A stretch of DNA of 11,864 bases, from the NCBI GenBank assembly GCA_016208205.1, contig JACQYP010000056.1, positions 1 through 11,864 of the forward strand, written 5' to 3'. The DNA is from Candidatus Desantisiibacteriota bacterium (lineage in GTDB: Bacteria; UBA9089; CG2-30-40-21). Of this stretch, positions 1 to 6,063 are shown piece by piece. The position numbers and the translations under genes were made by a program. Each line of letters opens with the position of its first letter. The first letter of the stretch is position 1. The notes under the pieces were generated by a model. The model did not search any database, was not told the DNA's origin, and saw only the letters and a list, made by a program, of their open reading frames with translations.

Positions 1-283
1 CACCCCGTATCTCCGGCGGTGTTTGATACGCAATGGATATACCAAGCCGTGCCCTTTCATAAATAGGCATAGTGTTTAATTCTGTTTCTGAAAAGGCTAT
101 TGTTCCATCAGTAATATTATAGCCCGGATACCCAAGGATAGACATGGTCAATGTACTTTTGCCTGAACCGTTTGGACCCATAATCACATGAACCTCACCC
201 TGTTTCATCGTAAGATTAAGCCCATTCAACACCTTTTTCCCTTCGATTTCAACATGCAAATCCTTTATCTCTAACAGATTCAT
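1..283 (-). CDS. sufC: SufC, Fe-S assembly ATPase (5' part only)
   Basis: This is the N-terminal part (about 94 residues) of SufC, the ABC-type ATPase that works with SufB and SufD as the cytosolic scaffold for Fe-S cluster assembly. The reading frame runs off the left edge, so the ABC signature, Walker B and C-terminus are not visible. Seen directly: an ABC ATPase start (MNLLEIKDLHVEIEGKKVL), a Walker A motif GPNGSGKST at residues 36-44, and a Q-loop region reading AYQTPPEIRG, close to the Q-P-x-E-I-x-G stretch typical of SufC rather than of importers. The ATG at 283 has a strong AAGGAGG Shine-Dalgarno 6 nt upstream. It is the last visible gene of a co-directional run with nadA and the Nfu-type carrier, which supports an Fe-S role. 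In most genomes sufB follows; that would lie outside this window. Confidence 0.9.
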   Translation of the reverse strand, partial: MNLLEIKDLHVEIEGKKVLNGLNLTMKQGEVHVIMGPNGSGKSTLTMSILGYPGYNITDGTIAFSETELNTMPIYERARLGISIAYQTPPEIRG

Positions 284-310
284 GCAATCCTCCTTATCAT
301 GTAACTACTT

Positions 311-334
311 AGCCGCAGATTTACGCAGATGATC
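311..334. repeat. Short dispersed repeat with two GCAGAT units
   Basis: The stretch reads AGCCGCAGATT followed by TACGCAGATGA, two imperfect 11-bp units sharing CGCAGAT. Similar strings built on CGCAGAT are common between genes in several bacterial groups, as I recall. It is non-coding and lies in the 208-nt spacer between the HhH gene and sufC. No function is assigned. Confidence 0.4.
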
Positions 335-345
335 TTAAAATACAA

Positions 346-489
346 GTAACCGTTTACGGTGGGCAGTTATCGGTTCATGGCTACAAAAGAACAAAGGATA
401 GGCATCCAAAAATGTTTCAATCGTTGCATGATAGGCGTGGTTTCTATACCACGAAAAACTGTCCACTGTGAACCGCCAACTGTAAACGG
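346..489. repeat. Inverted heptad arrays enclosing a palindrome
   Basis: Two arrays of 7-bp units face each other. The left array (346-380) reads GTAACCG, TTTACGG, TGGGCAG, TTATCGG, TTCATGG. The right array (455-489) reads AAAACTG, TCCACTG, TGAACCG, CCAACTG, TAAACGG, which on the other strand are units of the same kind (CAGTTTT, CAGTGGA, CGGTTCA and so on). Between them, 436-453 is a perfect 6-bp-stem hairpin (CGTGGT, loop TTCTAT, ACCACG). Together they fill most of the spacer between the HhH gene and sufC and end next to the HhH stop codon. The same organisation recurs at 1422-1494 and elsewhere in the window. Confidence 0.65.
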
Positions 490-491
490 TT

Positions 492-1124
492 CTACCTATG
501 AAGTGAATCAATAGCTTTTTGCAAATCAGCCTTTATATGTTCTCCAATCGGTGCTCCAATCCTTTGCTCTAATTTATTTCTTAATTCTTCAGCGGTTGTG
601 AATTTCAGATCCTCTGGCTTCCGAATGCCAATCAAATAAAGTTTACTCACCAGGGTTTCTCCAATGCCAGGCAGCTTCTTAAGAGAAGCCATGGATATTA
701 ATTGCTTTGCTCTTTCTGCAGTGATATTATTATTTGTAGAAAATGCTATCTGGGCTGGGGTCAGAATGCCAAACTCAGCCTCTGAGATGTTATGTCTCCT
801 TAATATTCTTTCCTCTTGAGGTGTCATGTATACAACCATGTGATGGACATTTTCATCGTTTATATGCTCTCTTATTTGAGGCTTTTGGATATTTTCCTGC
901 GATACCTTTTCGCAAATAGGCTTGTATTTCAATATTTCTGATACCTCAATGCCAAACGATTCGAGTTCCTCTCTCCCCTTTTCTGTAATGAAATAGAATT
1001 TTACATCCTTTTCTTTTTCTCCAACAATCCAGCCTAACTCTATTGCTCGTTTCAAAAAAGCATTGCCCATGGCAAAGGTATTTATCTGGTCATTTGTCTG
1101 GTTATTTCTATTTATTTCAAACAT
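492..1124 (-). CDS. Winged-helix / helix-hairpin-helix protein
   Basis: This 210-residue cytosolic protein has no family I can name firmly. Residues about 20-62 (AFLKRAIELGWIVGEKEKDVKFYFITEKGREEL) resemble a small winged-helix DNA-binding unit. The middle (about 65-145) is polar and probably partly helical. Residues 148-210 form a helix-hairpin-helix region with the loop LPGIGETLVSKLYLIGIRKPEDL, of the kind that contacts the DNA backbone non-specifically; PF11731 (Cdd1) and DUF4332 proteins have comparable regions. It most likely binds nucleic acid. The ATG at 1124 has a modest AGGGG about 8 nt upstream; Met19 is an alternative start. It sits between the Nfu gene and sufC in the same direction, which suggests co-transcription but does not establish an Fe-S role. 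No cysteine ligand set is visible. Confidence 0.75.
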   Translation of the reverse strand: MFEINRNNQTNDQINTFAMGNAFLKRAIELGWIVGEKEKDVKFYFITEKGREELESFGIEVSEILKYKPICEKVSQENIQKPQIREHINDENVHHMVVYMTPQEERILRRHNISEAEFGILTPAQIAFSTNNNITAERAKQLISMASLKKLPGIGETLVSKLYLIGIRKPEDLKFTTAEELRNKLEQRIGAPIGEHIKADLQKAIDSLHR

Positions 1125-1145
1125 ACTGTCTACCCCTATTGGAAT

Positions 1146-1168
1146 GGGGCGGGTTTGGAACCCGCCCC
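1146..1168. repeat. REP-like GC-rich palindrome
   Basis: A perfect 10-bp inverted repeat, GGGGCGGGTT with a TGG loop and AACCCGCCCC, lies in the 51-nt gap between the Nfu stop codon and the HhH start. It has no following T-run on either strand, so it does not look like an intrinsic terminator. Palindromes with a GGGGCGGGTT arm occur as dispersed repeats in many bacterial genomes. In the minus-strand transcript it would fold just ahead of the HhH ribosome site and could affect downstream expression or mRNA decay. Confidence 0.7.
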
Positions 1169-1175
1169 TACCGAT

Positions 1176-1397
1176 TTATACGCCTAAGACCTCTTTTATT
1201 TCAGGCAATCTTGCCTTCAATATTCTTTCAATCCCGGATTTCAATGTCATCTGGCTCATTGGACAGCAACCACAGGCACCGATAAGTTTAACCTTAACGA
1301 CCCCATCAGTAGAGACATCCACCAGCTCTACATTGCCGCCATCAGCCATCAGCCCTGGCCGGATTTCATCCAATACTGCAAGCACCTTTTCTTTCAT
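1176..1397 (-). CDS. nfu: Nfu-type Fe-S cluster carrier (NifU C-terminal domain)
   Basis: A 73-residue single-domain protein made up entirely of the NifU C-terminal (Nfu) domain. Such proteins hold a [4Fe-4S] cluster between the subunits of a dimer and pass it to target enzymes. The family hallmarks are present: the N-terminal helix [18 protein letters not shown] and the cluster motif [14 protein letters not shown], where C42 and C45 form the usual CxxC and C44 is an extra cysteine. The ATG at 1397 is preferred: it has a strong AAGGAGG with 7-nt spacing. A TTG codon immediately before it (1400) is in frame but would only shorten that spacing. It lies downstream of nadA, whose product needs a 4Fe-4S cluster, and upstream of sufC, consistent with cluster delivery within this gene group. 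Confidence 0.92.
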   Translation of the reverse strand: MKEKVLAVLDEIRPGLMADGGNVELVDVSTDGVVKVKLIGACGCCPMSQMTLKSGIERILKARLPEIKEVLGV

Positions 1398-1421
1398 CAA
1401 AAAACCTCCTTGTATTATTTG

Positions 1422-1494
1422 TAACTGTTCACGGTTGTCGGTTCACAGTTTACAGTTTTTAGCCGTAAACCGATAACTGTAAACCGTAAACGGT
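1422..1494. repeat. Inverted heptad array in the nadA-nfu spacer
   Basis: The cleanest heptad element in the window, readable in 7-bp steps without gaps: TAACTGT, TCACGGT, TGTCGGT, TCACAGT, TTACAGT, a centre TTTTAGC, then CGTAAAC, CGATAAC, TGTAAAC, CGTAAAC and GGT. The second half is the reverse-complement type of the first, so the RNA could fold into a long imperfect hairpin. It fills most of the spacer between nadA and the Nfu gene and ends 1 nt from the nadA stop codon. It is non-coding, and no T-run terminator is evident. Confidence 0.75.
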
Positions 1495-1495
1495 G

Positions 1496-2401
1496 TTATC
1501 CAACAGCTATCATCCTCTCAATAGCCATTTTTGCCTTTTCTGCTATATCCTCCGGCACCTCAATCTGATATGCATCCTCTTCCAATGCCCACAAGAGTTT
1601 TTCCATGGTTATAAGCTTCATATTTGGACATACCGTCCTATCAGATGCAGGGTAAAATTGCTTTTGTGGGTTTTCCTTTTTCAGTCGATGGATAATGCCT
1701 GTTTCCGTCCCAATGATAAATTCATTTACCTTTGATGAAGCAACAAACTTGCACATGCCATTGGTACTTAATGCCTCATCAGCGACATCAATTGCCTCTG
1801 GATTACACTCAGGATGAATAATTACCATTGCCTGTGGATATTGTTCCCTTAACTTAAGAATGCCTTCCTTAGTTATGGTTTGATGTGTAGGGCAGAACCC
1901 ATTGGTTAATATCATATCCCTGCCGGTTTGCTTCATGATATAGCTGCCAAGGTATTTATCAGGGGTAAATATTATCTTTTTTTCATCCGGAATGGCAGAC
2001 ACAACCCTTACCCCATTAGCCGAGGTACAACAATAATCAGACTCTGCCTTAACGGTTGCATGGGTATTTACATAAGACACAACCACAGCATCAGGATGCA
2101 TAGATTTTAGTTTTCTTAAGCTTTCTGCAGACACCATATCTGCCATTGGGCAGCCGGCGTCTATATCAGGCAGCAGAATCATCTTATCCGGGGACAATAT
2201 TTTGGCTGTCTCAGCCATAAAGTGTACCCCACAGAAGACAATAACCCTTGCCCTGGTATTGGCAGCCATTCTTGAGAGGTCAAGAGAATCACCAACAAAA
2301 TCAGCTATATCCTGAATCTCTCCTCGTTGGTAATTATGAGCAAGGATAATTGCCTGTTTTTTTTCTTTAATCAATTGTATTTTTTGTTGAATCGTAAGCA
2401 T
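1496..2401 (-). CDS. nadA: Quinolinate synthase NadA
   Basis: NadA condenses iminoaspartate with dihydroxyacetone phosphate to quinolinate in de novo NAD synthesis, using an oxygen-sensitive [4Fe-4S] cluster. The family sequence is complete: ILAHNYQ near the start, CGVHFMAETAKIL, DAGCPMADM, YVNTHATVKAESDYCCTSANG, GFCPTHQ, HPECNPEAID and TVCPNMKLIT. Counting from the ATG at 2401, the three cluster ligands should be C84, C170 and C258, matching the known Thermotoga ligands by motif. This start gives 301 residues and has TAAGGA about 8 nt upstream; an in-frame ATG at 2410 would place AAGG directly against the start, so it is less likely. No nadB or nadC is nearby. The gene follows def by about 60 nt on the same strand, with no convincing promoter between them. 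Confidence 0.96.
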   Translation of the reverse strand: MLTIQQKIQLIKEKKQAIILAHNYQRGEIQDIADFVGDSLDLSRMAANTRARVIVFCGVHFMAETAKILSPDKMILLPDIDAGCPMADMVSAESLRKLKSMHPDAVVVSYVNTHATVKAESDYCCTSANGVRVVSAIPDEKKIIFTPDKYLGSYIMKQTGRDMILTNGFCPTHQTITKEGILKLREQYPQAMVIIHPECNPEAIDVADEALSTNGMCKFVASSKVNEFIIGTETGIIHRLKKENPQKQFYPASDRTVCPNMKLITMEKLLWALEEDAYQIEVPEDIAEKAKMAIERMIAVG

Positions 2402-2460
2402 ATAATCCATCCTTAGTTATACTTAATAGGGCATATACAAAAATAACATACCAAAGGGCA

Positions 2461-3015
2461 CTACTTTTTAGCTTCATGATTAACGGTTGCATAATAATCA
2501 ATATTATCTCGTGCAAGAGAAGAAATATGTTTCAATTTACTCTTTATTGCATTCCGCTGGAGTTCAGACAATTTATCAACAAATAATATCCCCTCCAAAT
2601 GATCTATTTCATGTTGTATCACCCGAGAGACTAATCCATTTACCTCTATTTCAAACTCAATACCCTCTATATCGATTCCATATACCTTGATCTTTTCCGA
2701 GCGTTTTATCTCTCCTTTTGTCCCTGGTATGCTGAGACATCCCTCTTCCTGTGTCTTTTCACCCTTAGTTTTGATGATTTCGGGATTAATAATCACCATA
2801 GTTTCGGTTGAGTTTTCTGTAGAGCTAACATCCACAACAATTATCCTTTTAGATACACCAACCTGTGGGGCAGCAAGACCAACCCCACAATTTGCATACA
2901 TGGTGTCAATCATATCTACAATCAAATTTTTGTCTGTTTCATCTATTTTTGTTAATATTTTTGCCTTTTTTTTAAGGATTGGACTTCCGTAAAGTTTTAT
3001 CGGTAGGATGGACAC
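2461..3015 (-). CDS. def: Peptide deformylase
   Basis: Def removes the N-formyl group from nascent proteins. All three metal-site motifs are intact: GVGLAAPQ (residues 44-51), EGCLS (91-95, ligand C93) and QHEIDH (134-139, ligands H135 and H139, catalytic E136). At 184 residues it is of normal length. The open frame extends upstream to 3129, but that extension is only a read-through of the tRNA-Leu gene. I chose the GTG at 3015 (MSILPIKLYGSPIL), which has AGAGGTG 8-10 nt upstream and matches where the family begins. It starts 22 nt after the tRNA CCA end, so tRNA and def are probably made on one transcript from the promoter at 3234-3262. Confidence 0.95.
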   Translation of the reverse strand: MSILPIKLYGSPILKKKAKILTKIDETDKNLIVDMIDTMYANCGVGLAAPQVGVSKRIIVVDVSSTENSTETMVIINPEIIKTKGEKTQEEGCLSIPGTKGEIKRSEKIKVYGIDIEGIEFEIEVNGLVSRVIQHEIDHLEGILFVDKLSELQRNAIKSKLKHISSLARDNIDYYATVNHEAKK

Positions 3016-3037
3016 TATTAGGACACCTCTAACAAAA

Positions 3038-3127
3038 TGGTGCCGGAGGTGGGAATCGAACCCACACGAAGGGTGAACCTTCACCAGATTTTGAGTCTGG
3101 CGCGTCTGCCAATTCCACCACTCCGGC
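3038..3127 (-). tRNA. tRNA-Leu (anticodon CAA), CCA encoded
   Basis: Read on the minus strand, the acceptor arms GCCGGAG and CTCCGGC pair perfectly, followed by discriminator A and an encoded CCA (3038-3040). The D-arm contains GGTGGAATTGGCAGACGC. The anticodon stem CCAGA/TCTGG encloses the loop CTCAAAA, giving anticodon CAA for UUG codons. A long variable arm (TGAAGG...CCTTCG) makes it class II, as expected for leucine, and the T-arm contains GGTTCGATTCC. The body is 87 nt, or 90 nt with CCA. It is the first gene after the minus-strand promoter and is followed closely by def. Confidence 0.97.
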
Positions 3128-3156
3128 ATATATACCTAAATAAATCAAACTAAATA

Positions 3157-3230
3157 GAATTCAGGAGTTAGAATTCAGGAGTCAGGAGTCAGAATAAAAA
3201 TTCGTCTATATTCTATATTCTATATTCTAT
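3157..3230. repeat. Inverted heptad array in the tRNA-Leu leader
   Basis: The left part reads in 7-bp steps GAATTCA, GGAGTTA, GAATTCA, GGAGTCA, GGAGTCA, GAATAAA (3157-3198). After a GAAT-AAAA-ATTC palindromic centre, the right part has three TATATTC-type units (about 3207-3230), which on the other strand read GAATATA. The element lies between the minus-strand promoter and tRNA-Leu, so it should be transcribed as part of the tRNA precursor leader. The 320 nt between tRNA-Leu and aroB hold this element, two divergent promoters and, at about 3310-3327, a short dispersed-type repeat (CCACAGAGACACAGAAA); no gene is visible there. Confidence 0.65.
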
Positions 3231-3233
3231 TAC

Positions 3234-3262
3234 ATTATACCTAAAATTTATCAATTTGTCAA
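3234..3262 (-). promoter_or_regulatory. Sigma70-type promoter for tRNA-Leu-def run
   Basis: On the minus strand, a perfect -35 TTGACA (3257-3262) is separated by exactly 17 nt from a perfect -10 TATAAT (3234-3239). Transcription should begin near 3227, about 100 nt before the tRNA 5' end, giving a leader that holds the heptad array. Such a consensus match fits a strongly expressed stable RNA gene. No other convincing promoter is visible between here and sufC on this strand. Confidence 0.85.
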
Positions 3263-3357
3263 ATAGATTTTTGACTCTTTGCAGAAATTCTCATTTTATT
3301 TTTTGGTTTACCACAGAGACACAGAAATGAGGATTGCTAAAGATGCAGGAAAAGTAG

Positions 3358-3386
3358 TTGACAATTCTTGAAGATTATGTTATTAT
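3358..3386 (+). promoter_or_regulatory. Sigma70-type promoter for aroB-aroQ
   Basis: A perfect -35 TTGACA (3358-3363), a 17-nt spacer and a -10 TATTAT (3381-3386, one mismatch) predict transcription from about 3393, roughly 75 nt before the aroB start. It faces away from the tRNA-Leu promoter, and about 95 nt separate the two -35 boxes. No operator or riboswitch is obvious in the leader. Confidence 0.75.
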
Positions 3387-3466
3387 AGAACGATGCATAA
3401 CTAATAGACGCTATTTATGTTAAGTTGCGAATAAACACAAATTGACTTATGCTAAAAAGGTTATTC

Positions 3467-4552
3467 ATGAATATCAAGGTTAATTTAGAAGAAAGAAGCT
3501 ATACTATCCATATCGATGTCGGTTTATTAAAGAATGTCGGAAATATTCTGACAGAGGCAGGGGTTGGGCGTGATGTTGTGGTCATTACTAACCCTAAGGT
3601 AGGATATTTTTACGAAGATATTCTTGTCGCCGGGCTAAAGGAGACAGGCTTTGAAACAAAAGTGATCGAAATACCGGATGGAGAAGAATATAAAAATCTC
3701 AAAACAGTTGCCTATCTCTATGATAAACTGGTAGAGATGCAGGCTAATAGGAAAACAACCCTTATTGCCTTAGGTGGAGGGGTAATAGGTGATATAGTCG
3801 GGTTTGTGGCAGCTACATTTATGCGGGGCATTCCTTTTGTCCAGATACCAACCACCCTGCTTGCTCAGGTGGATAGCAGTGTTGGCGGAAAAACCGGGGT
3901 AAACCTGACAACAGCAAAGAATATGGTTGGTGCCTTTTGGCAGCCGCAGGTGGTTATTATTGATCCGGATGTGCTGAAGACCTTATCATTAAGGGAGATT
4001 AAGTCTGGACTGGCTGAAGTAATAAAGTATGGGATGATTAAGGATGCAGATTTATTTGAGTATTTAGAGAAAAATATTAAGCAAATTGAAAGATATGAAT
4101 CATTGGCAATGATTCATATCATCTCTGCATCGTGCAAGATAAAGGCAGAGGTAGTTGAGTCTGATGAGCTGGAAGCCGGCTTAAGGGCAATACTAAACTT
4201 TGGCCATACCATCGGACATGCTATAGAGTCACAGACATCTTATCAGATTTTCCGTCACGGAGAGGCAATTAGTATCGGCATGGCAGCAGCAGTAAAGATT
4301 GCTGCCAGATTGGGCATGTTTCCAAGAAAAGATGTAACCCGATTAATAACCCTTCTTCAGATGGCAGGATTGCCTACAAGATTTAAGGATTTATCATCAA
4401 ATGACCTCTTGCAGGCTATGTCGTTAGATAAAAAAAATGTATCTTATGAGCACATAAGATTCATATTGCCGAAAACAATCGGATGCGTTATGATGGTTGA
4501 TGATTTAAGCCCACAAATAATCATAGATGTCTTAAAGGAGCAAAAGGAATAA
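3467..4552 (+). CDS. aroB: 3-dehydroquinate synthase
   Basis: AroB converts DAHP to 3-dehydroquinate, the second step of the shikimate pathway, using NAD and a divalent metal. Motifs seen: DGEEYKNL (71-78), the nucleotide-binding glycine loop ALGGGVIGDIVGFVAATFMRG, the substrate region QIPTTLLAQVDSSVGGKTGVN, and metal ligands E184 (GLAEVIKYG), H247 (NFGHTIGHAIE) and H264 (RHGEAISIGM). At 361 residues the length is typical. The ATG at 3467 has AAAAGG 6 nt upstream; an earlier in-frame ATG at 3449 has no ribosome site and would add six atypical residues. The stop codon abuts the aroQ start, so the two are almost certainly co-translated. Expression should come from the promoter at 3358-3386. Confidence 0.96.
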   Translation: MNIKVNLEERSYTIHIDVGLLKNVGNILTEAGVGRDVVVITNPKVGYFYEDILVAGLKETGFETKVIEIPDGEEYKNLKTVAYLYDKLVEMQANRKTTLIALGGGVIGDIVGFVAATFMRGIPFVQIPTTLLAQVDSSVGGKTGVNLTTAKNMVGAFWQPQVVIIDPDVLKTLSLREIKSGLAEVIKYGMIKDADLFEYLEKNIKQIERYESLAMIHIISASCKIKAEVVESDELEAGLRAILNFGHTIGHAIESQTSYQIFRHGEAISIGMAAAVKIAARLGMFPRKDVTRLITLLQMAGLPTRFKDLSSNDLLQAMSLDKKNVSYEHIRFILPKTIGCVMMVDDLSPQIIIDVLKEQKE

Positions 4553-5038
4553 ATGAGAATATTAGTTATTCATGGACCAAACTTGAATCTTCTTGGAACC
4601 AGAGAGCCGGAGGTATACGGCTCAGTAACCATGGAAGAGATAGATAATAGCTTAAAAGAAACCGGACAGTCGTTAGGGGTAGAGGTTGAGTGTTTTCAAT
4701 CAAACCATGAGGGTGCAATTATAGATAAAATATCTCAGGCAAAAGGCAGTGTCGTGGGCAAAAGCAGCGATGAGGTAGCACCTCCGGCACCTATCAAGGA
4801 CAGCTTTGATGCCATTATCATAAATCCCGGGGCATACACCCATACCAGCATCGCTATCGCAGATGCTATCGTTGGGGTTAATATTCCAACCATTGAGGTT
4901 CATATCTCTAATATCCACAAGCGAGAGGAATTCAGGCAAAAATCCTTTATTGCCCCAGTAGCTGTTGGTCAGATAACAGGATTTGGCAAAAATTCTTATT
5001 TGTTAGGGCTAAGGGCAGCGGTGGAGATGCTTAAATAA
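4553..5038 (+). CDS. aroQ: Type II 3-dehydroquinate dehydratase with insertion
   Basis: AroQ (type II dehydroquinase, normally a dodecamer) dehydrates 3-dehydroquinate, the product of the adjacent aroB. Catalytic features are intact: [17 protein letters not shown] with R17 and the active-site Y22, QSNHEG (49-54), NPGAYTHTS with H97, and EVHISN followed by R124. The protein has 161 residues against the usual 145-150; the excess is a polar, Gly/Ser/Pro-rich insertion at about residues 66-84, between the helix [10 protein letters not shown] and the strand [14 protein letters not shown]. The start codon follows the aroB stop directly, with AAAGGA overlapping the end of aroB. The insertion probably forms a surface loop, but its effect cannot be read from sequence. 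Confidence 0.95.
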   Translation: MRILVIHGPNLNLLGTREPEVYGSVTMEEIDNSLKETGQSLGVEVECFQSNHEGAIIDKISQAKGSVVGKSSDEVAPPAPIKDSFDAIIINPGAYTHTSIAIADAIVGVNIPTIEVHISNIHKREEFRQKSFIAPVAVGQITGFGKNSYLLGLRAAVEMLK

Positions 5039-5080
5039 GCTGTCAGGTATCAGTTTTTAAGACTGACTGCTGCTCACTGT
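5039..5080. repeat. Small inverted heptad element after aroQ
   Basis: The 59-nt gap after aroQ reads in 7-bp steps GCTGTCA, GGTATCA, GTTTTTA, AGACTGA, CTGCTGC, TCACTGT. Its centre is a 5-bp hairpin, TCAGT (5050-5054), loop TTTTAAG, ACTGA (5062-5066). It is weaker than the other heptad elements but has the same inverted layout. It is not followed by a T-run and so is unlikely to terminate transcription before the next gene. Confidence 0.45.
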
Positions 5081-5097
5081 TTTAGAGGAAGGAAAAA

Positions 5098-6033
5098 ATG
5101 GAACCAATATCACTATCTACCGTAAAAACCTATTCCCTGCACGATAGAGCCTCTAAGGTTGAGACGAATAAATTTGCTAAGCCACATATCAAAGGTGATG
5201 GATTTTCTGTATTCATCAATAAATTGCCTGATATATTAAAGGGCAAGGATTTTCCTGCTTTAGTAGATGCGATTGTCTCTGCCTATCATGCAAAAAAGCC
5301 TGTAATCTTTGGCATGGGTGCACATGTGATTAAGTGTGGGCTTTCTCCTGTTATTATCGATCTGATGAAAAAAGGCGTAGTAACCACTGTTGCCCTTAAT
5401 GGGGCAGGGATAATTCATGATTTTGAGGTAGCTTTCGCCGGCACAACCTCTGAGGATGTTGCTTCTGCCCTGACAGATGGTTCGTTTGGAATGGCAAGGG
5501 AGACGGCTGAAGAGATTAATGGGGCAATTATTATTGGTGCAGCAAAGGGATGGGGGATTGGCAGAAGCGTTGGAGAAAGGATATGCAGCCTGCAATCACC
5601 CTATCAAGACTATAGCATTTTAGCCTCTGCCTTTAAGATGGGGATTCCTGTAACTGTACATGTTGCCATTGGAACAGATATCATTCATCAACACCCGTCT
5701 GCCTCTGGAGCAGCTATCGGTGAGGCAAGTATGATTGATTTTCGCCTGCTGGCTAATCAAATTAAGGATATGGGAAATGGAGGGGTATTTGTAAATATCG
5801 GCTCCTCAGTTATTCTGCCTGAGGTATTCTTAAAAGCCCTTAATGTCTGTCGAAACTTAGGACATGAGGTCAAAGATTTCACCACAGCTAATCTGGATAT
5901 GAACAATCACTATCGACCACTTACAAATGTAGTTACCAGACCTGTTCTTGGCGGTGGACATGGTTATTCCTTTATTGGTCATCATGAATTGATGATCCCG
6001 CTTCTTGCTGCAGGGATTATTGAAGGGATGTAA
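5098..6033 (+). CDS. Deoxyhypusine synthase-like conserved protein
   Basis: A 311-residue, apparently cytosolic protein. Its order of motifs parallels deoxyhypusine synthase (DHS), an NAD-dependent Rossmann-type enzyme: PVIFGMGAHVIKCGLSPVIIDLMKKGVVTTVALNGAGIIHDFE (68-110) lines up with the DHS stretch ending VTTAGGVEEDLIK, MGIPVTVHVAIGTDIIHQHP (181-200) with IPVFSPALTDGSLGD, and GGVFVNIGSSVILPEVFLKAL (228-248) with MIILGGGVVKHHI. In that last block DHS carries its catalytic lysine; here the aligned segment, SVILPE, has none. Bacteria lack eIF5A, so hypusine formation is not expected. The C-terminus, DFTTANLDMNNHYRPLTNVVTRP with a GGGHGY loop, looks highly conserved. The ATG has a strong AGGAAGG 5 nt upstream and follows aroQ in the same direction. 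The family link is a by-eye alignment; substrate and reaction are unknown. Confidence 0.7.
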   Translation: MEPISLSTVKTYSLHDRASKVETNKFAKPHIKGDGFSVFINKLPDILKGKDFPALVDAIVSAYHAKKPVIFGMGAHVIKCGLSPVIIDLMKKGVVTTVALNGAGIIHDFEVAFAGTTSEDVASALTDGSFGMARETAEEINGAIIIGAAKGWGIGRSVGERICSLQSPYQDYSILASAFKMGIPVTVHVAIGTDIIHQHPSASGAAIGEASMIDFRLLANQIKDMGNGGVFVNIGSSVILPEVFLKALNVCRNLGHEVKDFTTANLDMNNHYRPLTNVVTRPVLGGGHGYSFIGHHELMIPLLAAGIIEGM

Positions 6034-6063
6034 CTATTCAGGAAGGAATTAGAGACAACGACT

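Noticed and set aside
284..491. Possible CRISPR-like array because of repeated short units
   Set aside because: The units are 7 bp, degenerate, contiguous without spacers, and inverted about a centre. No cas gene is present.
1063..1476. Plus-strand open frame across the nfu gene
   Set aside because: It is antisense to a clearly recognised gene and to the HhH start region, and its translation shows no family features.
2411..2460. A promoter for nadA (TATAAC near 2415)
   Set aside because: The -10-like box almost touches the start codon and has no -35 at proper spacing; read-through from upstream is the simpler reading.
3016..3129. An N-terminal extension of peptide deformylase (beginning MPEWWNWQTRQTQ)
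   Set aside because: It is the tRNA-Leu gene read as protein. The extension has no counterpart in the Def family, and a GTG with a ribosome site lies at 3015.
3449..3466. An earlier ATG start for aroB
   Set aside because: No ribosome site precedes it, whereas AAAAGG sits 6 nt before the ATG at 3467, which also matches the family start.
4779..4791. A 13-bp match between the aroQ insertion and the 3' end of tRNA-Leu (3039-3051), suggesting an attachment site
   Set aside because: Matches of this length are expected by chance in 12 kb on two strands. A 12-bp version also falls inside nadA at about 1550, and there is no integrase or flanking duplication.
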